The notes under the pieces were generated by a model. The model saw nothing but the letters and a program-made list of their open reading frames with translations, was not told the origin of the DNA and did not search any database. From Sycon ciliatum (Eukaryota; Porifera; Calcarea; Leucosolenida; Sycettidae), in the NCBI RefSeq assembly GCF_964019385.1, contig NC_088643.1, forward strand, positions 74,102,965 to 74,166,964: a stretch of 64,000 nt of DNA. Reading direction: 5' to 3'. Shown here in pieces: positions 55,996-64,000 of this stretch; position 1 is the stretch's first letter; every line of letters begins with the position of its first letter. A program made the position numbers and the translations under genes.

Positions 55996-58900
55996 AAATA
56001 GGTGATGGCCTTGGCTTTCTGTGGGTAGTTGGGAGCAATGCTATTGTGCCTTGCACGTATCCTTCATCTTTCTGTGAGAATCGGACCTCTGGGACTGTGA
56101 GAAGGCAACAATGCCTGTGCAATTGGTGAAGTAAAATAGAAGCGAACAACAACATATTCCCAACCCTGATGTGCTCTCATCTGCTGTCGTGTTTGTAACT
56201 TGTGTTTGTAGATTCGGCTAACTACTCACCTGTATCAGCGTATCAAACAGGTACACGACTGGGCCACTGCAGACGAGGTTAGTTTAACCAGGCACACCAT
56301 ATCCTGTTGATTTGATAGAGAGCTCTCAACACAGGCATGTGGTGTTTGTGTGGCCAACGGCCATAGCCAGACATTTCAATAAAAAGACTGCATCAGTACG
56401 GTTTGTATCTGCTGCACCTGCAGTACAGACTTGTGTCTTGCGGAGTCGCGCTCGATTAGCTCAATATTGCTACCTGGGGTGCCAATGTTGAACTGCTCAA
56501 CTATGACCACGTCCACGTCCGAACAACTACATCTAGGGTGGTTTAGAGAGGCAGGACAGGTGCTTGTCAACATGCAGTTTTTAATCGCAGTCATGGCCGG
56601 ATCTGGCTTGCACGTGTGTGTGTGGGTATGTGTGGGGGTGGGTGTGTGTGTTTTTTGTTGTTGTTTTTTTTATTACAAAGCACTGGCCAGCAACATAAAA
56701 GGGGAGGTAGACAAAATTGGACAAGCGAACATTGACAACACAGAGGAGCCTAGCATGCGTGCCGATGAGGTAGGTCAACCTCCCCCGACCTAGTGGTCTC
56801 GGGTTCATCAGTTGGCCTACGCATCAGGAAGGGGAAATGGACAGAGAAAGGGAGAATGAGGATGAGGAGCTTTCCAGGAGAGGAAGAGCGAGAGAGTGAG
56901 TGAGTGAGAGAGAGAGAGTCTGAGAGAGAGAGAGAGAGAGAAACAGAAAATCATAATAATAGAGACAACCGGTTATTCTCAGTGCTGGTTGACGTCAGTG
57001 GCCCATAGCCAATTGGTCTGGCGGAGGTGATGGTAGGCCTTGGTCTTGAATGTCGGCAATTTCTTGAGAGTTGGGCGATCGGCGAGGATTGGGGCAGGCA
57101 GTGTGTTCCAGCTCTCCCGGACAAAGTATGGGAAGGAGCGGCGGATGAACTCTGGACTGGAGGCTGGCAGAGGAGTTGTGAGTTGAAAAGAGTGGCCACC
57201 GAGGGACTGGTGTTGCCGGCGCGTCCAACGACACGGGCAATTTTCCATTATTGGGGCTGGACTCCATTTGCAAAACACAGGCGAAACAGTCTAGCCAGCG
57301 GATATGCTAGTTCAGCTGCACACTCCTTGAGTACTCGTCCTGGGATCTCATCTGGACCAGTGGATTTTGATGTCAGGCACCGTTGGACTTCGGAGACGCG
57401 GAAGCGGATGCGCTGCAGGCTCGGAGTGGTAGTGTGGGGTGTTGCTGGTAACTCAGCATTGTCGATGTCATTGTCCCCAAGGCTACATTTTTCAGCAAAG
57501 AATCTAGCAAGGCACTCGCTCTTGGCTTTCAATGTACAGTACTGTGCCCGTGCCCGTCAGCATCAGTGAGTGTTGGCACGTCTGTAGTCCTACCCAGGAC
57601 GGCGCGGCGCGCTTGACATTCCTCCACTAGTCCTTGTCTCTCATGGAACCACGTGTGAGACGCTCTCGGACTGTCTGCTCTTCAGCTTGTTGTCCACGAT
57701 GTTGGGTTATAATAGATTGAGTGACAGCTGTCATGAACGACTGCTTCAGGCATTCACTGGGCCCCTGGTGACGCCAGGCCTTCCACGCTTTCTCTTTGGC
57801 ACGTTGAGCCTCAGTGCATTCTGGTGTCCACCGGCTCGGATCGGACGGCCTTGTTTCCAGCTTCTTGTGGGGAATAAACTGCAGCATCCCGGACACGATG
57901 TGCCTAGTAACAAGGCTGCATGCTTCCTCTAGGTCCTCCGGAAACTCAGCTGTCCAGGCAATGCGATGGTAGTGGGCACGCAGTCTGTTCCAGTCGGCAT
58001 GGCCATATCGCCACGCACGCCTCCGTGTGCTGGGCTCATTTTCTAGCGAGGCTTGAGCGAGCTCAGCGTGGACAACACAATGGTCTGACCTTCCTATCGG
58101 CGGCGAGATACCGGTGGTCACAGTACCAGTGAAGTCAGAGAGCACTAAGTCCAGGGTGTTGAGACCTCGGGTTGGTTCTTGGACATGCTGCGTGAGGCTG
58201 TGGGCAGCGCTTAGTTCCTCCATGTACTCCCCTGCACGGGTGGTCTTAGAGCTGCCGAGCCAAGTCGTGTTGTGGACATTGAAGTCTCCAACCAGCACGG
58301 TGTGGGTACCGTGTTTTCTGACGTTATCCAGGATGCCATCGAGGTGCTCAAGTGTTGAGATATCAGTGCCTGAGGCGGATCCAGGCCTGTACACAGCACC
58401 CAGCACTATCTTACCATGATGGGCAGACTGCACTGTGAGCCAGGTTACTTCGTGAAGAGATGAGTCGTACTGATCTAGATGATGGTACGCCAATGGGCTG
58501 CGTATCCAGATTGCTATGCCACCACCATGTTCAGTCCTGTCACGCCGGAGTGGGCCGGAGTACCCTGGGATGGCTGACTCGTGAAGGGAGAACTTCTCTG
58601 ACGTGATCTTGGTTTCAGTATTAACAGCGATATCAGCTTTGGAGGATACAAGCGCATGTTGAAACTCTCCAAATTTGGACATGATTCCACCAGCACTTGT
58701 ATCTGGGCTGCTGCTTTTGTTGCTACCTGCGCTTTGCAGTGGATTGGGTAGGGATGGGGCTGTGTCTGGCTTGTCAGTTGGTGGGCAGCCAGGCTGAGCT
58801 GACCCTGGTGCCGTCTTGTGAGTGCCGGATGTGTGGAAGGTCCACCTCCTGCAGTAAAGTGGCCTTGGCCAGAAGTTGGCAGCCAGCAGGATATGCAGGG

Positions 58901-61108
58901 AGCTGGCATCCACAAACGCTCTTGCAGACATGCAGCCGCTAGCATTAACATGCATGCTACAGGTGTTGAGCACTACTGGTGTGTCAGAGTTGACGGCCCT
59001 GCTGCGCAAATCAACAAATTCACGTAACCGGTCTTCAGTTGTCTCCCTGCTGAGGTTACCAACATACACGACAGCTCTCTTCGCTCTGTGGGGCTCATCT
59101 GCAATGAGTTTCCATGCATCGTCGGAGATGGGCTGCAACACCTTTGTGCTCTTGTTGCGCTTTCGTCTCCGTGGCTGCTGAAAACCGTCATCCGCGTCAC
59201 TCTCGCTCATGCTGTCCACATTGTGGCCAGGACTGGCTGCTGGGCGAGCATCATTTTCAAATTCAGTACAGGGCGCATCGGATGCTGGACCTTGGTTCAG
59301 CGCGCTAGTAGATCTACTCATACTCGAACTCGTGCTATACGGCCTGCAGGCTGTGCGGGGGTCAGTACGGGTACGGTCACGGTTCGTAGTACGTACTGGC
59401 TGGCATGGCTGAGGAGCTTTCGCCGTGGTCATGGCGGATTCTTTGAGAGAAGCTACCTCCTCCTTCAGCTCAGATACTTGCCTGGATAGCTCATCGAACC
59501 TATTGTTCAGGCAATCCTCGCAATCGGCGGCCTCGGAGACAAGTGCGGCCAGACTTTTTAGCACTGCCGATACATCCGACTCGAAACTAGGCAGGGAGCC
59601 CAGCATTTTCGTCTCAGATTCAGTCAAGGCTGATGCACGAGAGCTAGTTCTCGTGGTAGCTCCGGGCATGGCAAGTTAGTTTCCGACACTACTCTACTTC
59701 TAATACTATTCCTAATCACTGATCTAGTCTACTTCCAGTCTGGCCTGATGCCGGCTGGGCTGCAAAAAGGGGAAAAAAGGAGAGCCCAAAAAACGCGTGC
59801 CTCACTTTATATGTATTGGAAACTTGTCTTCAGCTCTTGACTTTGTCTGTTCTGCATCTCGTCATGCTGTAGCACAGCGACTTGGATTTCATAATTCGTC
59901 AACTTGGCTGGAAGAATGCTCTGGATATAGTCTACTATAGCTCAGAGGTATGCAATACTATGCATACTTTGCTATCCCAGCCGACTGCTTTACTTCTCCG
60001 CAGTGCCTTTGTACATGCATGCATTCACAGATGTGTGTATGTGTGTGTGTGTGCGCGCACGCGCGTGTGTTTTGTGTCTTGGCTTGCCACAGTCCAGTTA
60101 AATTAGTTTAATGCGAAGTTTGATTAGAAGAAGCCGTGTTCTATCAACGTTTGGTCAAGCCGGTAACATTGACTCAGAAATGATGCTTTTGCAGTTCATT
60201 TTGAATCCTTTTTGCAAACTTTCATTATTTCAATATTTGTATTGTGGTCAGACAATTCTTGTTTCTATTCTTTCCTGTGCTGGTCACTCGGTGTACAGCT
60301 TCTGATTGGAACGGGCAAGACATGTCTGGAAGGTGGTGATCCACTGGATGAATTCCTCCAGTCTAAACCCACGTCTCACATGCCTGGTGTGCTTACGCAG
60401 GCAGGGGTCACGGTAAGCACTCTGCTTGCGACCAGCTTGCGTGCTTGCCCGCCTACTTCCCGGCTTCCACCTGTATTTGCGCTTTTTGTACTGCATGGTT
60501 GCTAGTAGTGAGAGTAGCACTGTTTGTCCGTCACCGTCAGCTTTGTCAGCAGTGAGAAAAATGCGTAGTCCTATTTCCTGGTTGTAGCATTCCGGGATCT
60601 TTGTGTTGTCAGACTTTACGTTACGTAGCCCTGTACGTTTTGCTTCATGAACAATTTCACGCTGCTGCACTGCAATTAATGGCCCCTGCGACTGTGGATA
60701 AACCAACAATCAGTACCAGTATCGCTGTGCAATTAGCAGTATTCAGGTGGCGTTTGCTTGCGTGTGTCCTGTGTTGTTAATCCTAAAACAATGTCTTCGA
60801 TTGGATATTTCCGTTTGCACAATCAGGGGTGTTCTGGCTGATGACTATACTACTGTTCTGTGAAGTGAAGACACTCTCTTTTCACTTCTTTCAACTGTTG
60901 CTGGGATTGTTATCCTGTGCTTGGTGTTCTCTTGTGCTTAGGAACTGGATGAGCTAATGGAAGAATATAAGCAAGCCAAGCAGTCTCTGTCTGGTGGCGA
61001 TTCCATTCTGGAACCGCTCAATTATCTTCAACCCTGTGTTGCCGGTGAACTACAAAGGTATGCGAATAGATGGTGCCTGGTGTATGTGTGTGTGTGTCTG
61101 TGTGTGTA

Positions 61109-61139
<31 letters not shown>

Positions 61140-62441
61140 TTGGTGTGTGTGTGTGTACGTGTATGTGCATGACTGCCGAAACTCCTTTTACTACAAAAAT
61201 ACAGACTTACATGTACCGTGTGACCTATGTAGTTATGTCAAATTTGACTTTGTAGAGTTTGTGCATACAATGTATACCAGTAAGTGTATGGTGAGTGAGC
61301 TACTGTGCATACAATGTATAGCAGTAAGTGTATGGTGAGTGAGCTACTGTGCATACAATGTATAGCAGTAAGTGTATGGTGAGTGAGCTACTGTGCATAC
61401 AATGTATAGCAGTGAGTGTATGGTGAGTGAGCTACTGTGCATACAATGTATAGCAGTGAGTGTATGGTGAGTGAGCTACTGTGCATACAATGTATAGCAG
61501 TAAGTGTATGGTGAGTGAGCTACTTTGCATACAATGTATAGCAGTAAGTGTATGGTGAGTGAGCTACTGTGCATACAATGTATAGCAGTGAGTGTATGGT
61601 GAGTGAGCTACTGTGCATACAATGTATAGCAGTGAGTGTATGGTGAGTGAGCTACTGTGCATACAATGTATAGCAGTAAGTGTATGGTGAGTGAGCTACT
61701 GTGCATACAATGTATAGCAGTGAGTGTATGGTGAGTGAGCTACTGTGCATACAATGTATAGCAGTAAGTGTATGGTGAGTGAGCTACTGTGCATACAATG
61801 TATAGCAGTGAGTGTATGGTGAGTGAGCTACTGTGCATACAATGTATACCAGTAAGTGTATGGTGAGTGAGCTACTGTGCATGCAATGTATAGCAGTGAG
61901 TGTATGGTGAGTGAGCTACTGTGCATACAATGTATAGCAGTGAGTGTATGGTGAGTGAGCTACTGTGCATACAATGTATACCAGTAAGTGTATGGTGAGT
62001 GAGCTACTGTGCATCTGAGACATATTGCCAACAGTGAGTGTTTGCCTACTTTGTATGCTGTGGACGCACTGAGCTTGCTACAGTGGTGGGGTGATGTGGC
62101 TGGGCGGAATGACCATCTGATCATGTTATGTCTTGGGGTTTTTTTTCAAGCAAATGTTGCGCGGGTTGCATCAAATTCTCGAAGTGTAATCGCCTGTGAA
62201 CGAACGTGCCTAGTGTGGTGCTGCGAAGCGCAATGTTACAATCGAATGTAGAGCAATTGGCTGAATGTGCTTGGCATTGAAACGTAGATGGCTGTTCATA
62301 CGGGCCGTGTTGCAGCTGCTGCTTCAACGCTATTATCTGTGCTTGCCGATACTTTCTCTCCTCTTGTCCAGCTTGTCAACGAAGGTTAGAGCTACGGCTG
62401 ATAAGGATTCGTCAAGCTCCAGCAAACAAGAAAAAGACTGA
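45444..62441 (+). CDS. SNAPC1: SNAPC1-like snRNA-activating complex subunit 1 (eight exons, 264 aa)
   Basis: Subunit of the SNAP complex that binds the proximal sequence element of snRNA promoters for RNA polymerases II and III. Exons joining in phase: 45444-45643, 46999-47026, 47611-47736, 56212-56277, 59873-59947, 60299-60412, 60942-61057 and 62372-62441 (795 nt with TGA). Landmarks compared with human SNAPC1: [20 protein letters not shown] then VKLWKTG, corresponding to the DCEALLSRF...VRFEDFTELW region; [60 protein letters not shown]; and a Ser/Lys-rich tail [16 protein letters not shown]. Intron 3 (8.5 kb) holds a pogo-like element and a LINE interrupted by a hAT transposon; intron 4 (3.6 kb) holds a second LINE; intron 7 is mostly a 44-bp minisatellite. 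The last three exons are supported by phase and splice sites rather than strong similarity. Confidence 0.82.
47071..47427. mobile_element. Foldback MITE in SNAPC1 intron 2
   Basis: About 357 bp with AGAGTACATAAACCAGAGTG then TGCAGCTCCG at the left, mirrored at 47395-47427 by CGGAGTGCAGTTGCACATTC then TGGTTTATGTACTCT. The termini are homologous to those of the elements at 44953 and 17183. No clear target duplication was found and no coding capacity is present. Confidence 0.72.
48094..48180. repeat. (AC)n microsatellite
   Basis: AC run of about 85 bp in SNAPC1 intron 3, directly beside the pogo-like element. Confidence 0.95.
48186..48371. mobile_element. Pogo/Tigger-like MITE
   Basis: 186 bp with ends CAGTGGTCCCTCTATAATCC and its imperfect mirror GGATTAGAGAGGGACGACTG, flanked by TA (48184-48185 and 48372-48373). 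The CAGT-x-G-x-CCCTC termini are typical of pogo/Tigger elements. No transposase. Confidence 0.82.
48372..49030 (-). pseudogene. 3' part of LINE-1 of this window (C-terminus with C2H2 fingers and TAG tail)
   Basis: The end of the non-LTR retrotransposon whose 5' part lies at 52589-55850; the two halves are separated by the hAT element. Read on the minus strand it begins [18 protein letters not shown] and DRGEWRGVV, the usual ORF2 C-terminal segment, followed by Cys-His zinc-finger motifs ([54 protein letters not shown]). One in-frame TGA at 48755-48753 interrupts the fingers. The element ends in a (TAG)n tail on its own strand (48372-48399), typical of several LINE clades. The broken frame and the insertion make this copy dead. 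Confidence 0.85.
49031..52588 (+). mobile_element. Complete hAT transposon inserted into a LINE
   Basis: A 3558-bp element with short terminal inverted repeats (CAGGGGCGTCACA at the left, TGTGACGCCCCTG at the right; both ends also carry GGTACGACC-like sequence just inside) and a 5-bp duplication TCCAC (49026-49030 and 52589-52593). Removal rejoins the LINE reading frame across the junction, which confirms the boundaries. The interior encodes a three-exon transposase with every exon open and all splice phases agreeing. The 5-bp duplication, rather than the usual 8, fits the hAT5 group. The autonomous structure looks intact. Confidence 0.92.
49588..52303 (+). CDS. hAT transposase, three exons (719 aa)
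   Basis: Exons 49588-50211, 50549-50752 and 50972-52303, all in phase 0, with donors GTAAGA and GTAAAT. The product resembles the transposases annotated as ZMYM1/TTF-type zinc-finger proteins. Order: N-terminal TTF/BED-like zinc finger ([12 protein letters not shown] ... [11 protein letters not shown], about residues 55-115), then a DUF4371-type RNase-H-like core with the first catalytic Asp in [11 protein letters not shown] (exon 2), the second in [12 protein letters not shown] and the [11 protein letters not shown] motif at the start of exon 3, and the C-terminal hAT dimerisation region with [20 protein letters not shown] near residue 675. ATG at 49588 has a strong context (CAATGGCG). No stop or frameshift is seen, so this copy could be active. 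Confidence 0.93.
52589..55850 (-). pseudogene. 5' part of LINE-1 of this window: APE endonuclease and reverse transcriptase
   Basis: A long open frame starts at 55666 and keeps LINE sequence to 52589, after which it runs into the hAT terminus (artificial stop at 52397). Apurinic-type endonuclease motifs are FGSWNVRTL (about residue 25), GLQETKWFG and [12 protein letters not shown]; reverse transcriptase shows [17 protein letters not shown] (about 685) and [11 protein letters not shown] (about 805), followed by [23 protein letters not shown]2 therefore lacks only its C-terminus here, which is found at 48400-49025. Sequence from 55667 to about 55850 is probably 5' UTR, bounded by an (AC)n run. 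The clade was not resolved; C-terminal C2H2 fingers occur in several APE-type clades. The element lies antisense in SNAPC1 intron 3. Confidence 0.9.
55857..55994. repeat. (AC)n compound microsatellite
   Basis: Two AC runs (55857-55914 and 55945-55994) separated by CACATGCAC/CGCGCG sequence, at the 5' edge of the LINE. Confidence 0.95.
56950..59690 (-). mobile_element. CR1/Jockey-like LINE with internal deletion
   Basis: Non-LTR retrotransposon remains in SNAPC1 intron 4, antisense to the gene. The main frame (59669-57627, 680 aa) starts with a coiled coil (about residues 45-80) and an RRM-like stretch ([20 protein letters not shown]), both ORF1 features, then continues in frame into an endonuclease ([41 protein letters not shown]). 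A shifted frame (57532-57248) holds the start of the reverse transcriptase ([29 protein letters not shown]). The catalytic RT core is missing, and the next segment (57278-56979) is the 3' ORF end ([20 protein letters not shown], then [14 protein letters not shown]). The copy is therefore dead. A (GA)-rich stretch follows at 56885-56940. Confidence 0.85.
61262..62012. repeat. 44-bp minisatellite, about 17 copies, SNAPC1 intron 7
   Basis: Tandem 44-bp units containing GTGCATACAATGTATAGCAG followed by T(G/A)AGTGTATGGTGAGTGAGC and TACT. Copies differ mainly at one A/G position and a few others. Each unit contains TATGGTGAGTG, a near-consensus 5' splice site. It lies in the intron between the exons ending 61057 and beginning 62372. 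Confidence 0.95.
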
Positions 62442-62597
62442 CACGAGGAAAGTCTCCGCTTTACTCCACTCACATGCCCGTCGATGTTCATAAGCTCACC
62501 GTGACGGGAATGGTGAGTTTTCGGCGAAACAATGAATTGTTTGCCCACCAGCACTTTGGTTACTCGACATACCATGGGTCACAAGCCAGACGAAACC
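62442..62597. other. SNAPC1 3' untranslated region (presumed)
   Basis: Sequence directly after the proposed SNAPC1 TGA, before the 52-bp minisatellite. No polyadenylation signal was identified with confidence. Confidence 0.35.
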
Positions 62598-63018
62598 GGT
62601 CAGTGCTGATAGTGAACACCTGCTTGGATACCAACCATTGCTCCGCACAGATCAGTGTTGATAGTATAAACCTGCTTGGATACCAACCATTGCTCCGCAC
62701 ATGTCAGTGTTGATAGTAAAAACTTGCTTGGATATCAACCACTGCTCCGCACTGGTCGGTGCTGATAGTAAAAACCTGCTTACATATCAACCATTGCTCC
62801 GCTCTGGTCAGTGTTGATAGTAAAAACCTGCTTGGATATCAACCATTGCTCTGCACAGGTCAGTGCTGACAGTAAAAACCTGCTTGGATACCAACCATTG
62901 CTCCGCACATGTCAGTATTGATAGTAAAAACTTGCTTGGATATCAACCACTGGTCAGTGCTGATAGTAAAACCTGCTTGGATACCAACCATTGCTCCGCA
63001 CTGGTCAGTGCTGATAGT
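62598..63018. repeat. Approximately 52-bp minisatellite, about eight copies
   Basis: Diverged tandem units with core GTCAGTGTTGATAGTAAAAA, CCTGCTTGGATATCAACCAT and TGCTCCGCACTG. One unit near 62941-62955 lacks the TGCTCCGCAC segment. Located just downstream of the proposed SNAPC1 stop codon. Confidence 0.92.
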
Positions 63019-64000
63019 CCTGCTTACCGTGCTAATAAGCAGTGCAGTGACTGTGACACCACTGCCAGTGCGTATACAGTACATGTACAGTGTAGACTGT
63101 GAACACATGTACTTGTACTGGTAGCTAGTGCCGGAACGTGGACAACAGCCAGCCAGATGATCATCCCGCAAGTCGCCTGTGTTCACACCATAGCTCATCG
63201 AAGTGTTGCTTCTGACCAATATGATCACAACCAAGCAAGGAGCAGCATTACTGAATCGGTCAAGACTTGTTCTCTAGGGATGAAAATGTACGCTGACTGC
63301 TCTGCTTTCCTTCTGCGAAGCTCGGCCCAGCCCAATGTTCTGGTTTTCTCAAACCCTCCAATGGCTGCCCGTTTGTCTGGAACGTGTCCTGCTCTGCGGT
63401 GGAAAGGTGTCTCTTGCGCACCTTTGGTTGATTTGAGGAGCTTGGTGTTTCAAGACTTTGCGCAAAGTGTCACTGCCTTCTCGCTCGTCATACGATTTGG
63501 CACCAAGTTTTCACTACTAAGTCTCTTTGCCCACTGTTTCTGTGTGCTCGTACTTGATGATGCTGGCGATGTCCTTGCCTAGCACCTAGCAGTGTGTTTC
63601 TACATGTAGTTGGTAGTAGTACATTTCCAGACTGCAGTGTACTTTGAAGTAGCACATTCAACCTCAACAATCACGCCATCTGGTCTCAGATTAGACGTTT
63701 TGTGATCCCCAGTATGATTCTGTAGGAAGTTGTATTTCAGCTCGCCAGTGATTTCTTTCCGTGGGAGTGCGTGCCCGTGCATGACCATGCAGTCAGTGGA
63801 CTACTCACACTGCTACTATAATAACCAACAGCTGGCTAGCATTAGAACTCATACGTAAACCATGCTAAACACTGTGAAACCCCTGACAGGGTTGCTAGAC
63901 TTTATTGTAACAACCCTCATGTATGCACATGTACTCCTCTCATGTATACTTCAAAGTTCATGTATGTATCATGTTCAACTAGATAACGTTAACACCAAGC
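63019..64000. other. Intergenic, no gene recognised
   Basis: Short open frames exist (for example 63157-63582 plus) but show no domain, no homology I recognise and no convincing splice context. Confidence 0.4.

Noticed and set aside
61262-62012. CRISPR-like array or repetitive coding region
   Set aside because: Units of 44 bp have no unique spacers, and frames close quickly once outside the array.
63157-63582. 141-codon plus-strand frame near the window end
   Set aside because: No domain, no recognised similarity and no supporting splice structure.

Overview
The window is animal (metazoan) nuclear DNA. Its genes are split into many short exons with GT-AG introns, it is rich in microsatellites and minisatellites, and it carries BEL/Pao and Ty3/gypsy LTR retrotransposons, APE-type LINEs, a hAT transposon and several families of short terminal-inverted-repeat elements. 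The gene set (WDR82, DONSON, SNAPC1, GCHFR, a NIPA-like magnesium transporter) is holozoan/animal, while an ATP10-type ATP synthase assembly factor and a bacterial/plant-type methylthioribose kinase are not expected in a vertebrate or fly. I infer an early-branching marine invertebrate, most likely a sponge; the sequence alone does not prove the species.

Seven host genes could be assembled by joining exons with consistent splice sites and reading phase. In order: NIPA-like transporter (minus, 204-4721, 3' end off the window); WDR82 (minus, 14798-18086); ATP10-like factor (plus, 20236-30891); methylthioribose kinase (minus, 32406-33548, no intron); DONSON (plus, 34100-39455); GCHFR/GFRP (minus, 40794-41960, 85 aa in three exons); SNAPC1-like (plus, 45444-62441). 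The kinase and DONSON are divergent, with about 550 bp between their start codons.

Mobile DNA fills the spaces and the large introns. A full-length BEL/Pao element with an open 2035-codon frame (5391-12630, 5-bp target duplication GTATA, LTRs differing by one indel) lies between the transporter and WDR82. A full-length Ty3/gypsy-type element (20972-27115, LTRs identical by eye, 4-bp duplication TTGG, primer site matching tRNA-Phe) sits antisense in ATP10 intron 2; its right LTR is itself split by an 825-bp TA-flanked element. SNAPC1 intron 3 holds a LINE cut in two by a complete hAT transposon (49031-52588, 5-bp duplication, three-exon 719-aa transposase), and intron 4 holds an internally deleted second LINE. 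A short GC-rich element at 12639-12847 shares the hAT termini and 5-bp duplication. Three foldback elements (17183-17487, 44953-45246, 47071-47427) share one terminal motif. A frame-broken zinc-binding segment at 42600-43074 resembles the N-terminal region of RAG1 and related transposon proteins.

The most notable points are the single-exon methylthioribose kinase, the metazoan ATP10, the clearly ordered nested insertions, the hAT/MITE pair with 5-bp duplications, the possible RAG1-N-like relic, and a 44-bp minisatellite in SNAPC1 intron 7 that repeats a consensus 5' splice site about 17 times. No CRISPR array, operon or prokaryotic feature is present, and I recognised no intact tRNA or rRNA gene.
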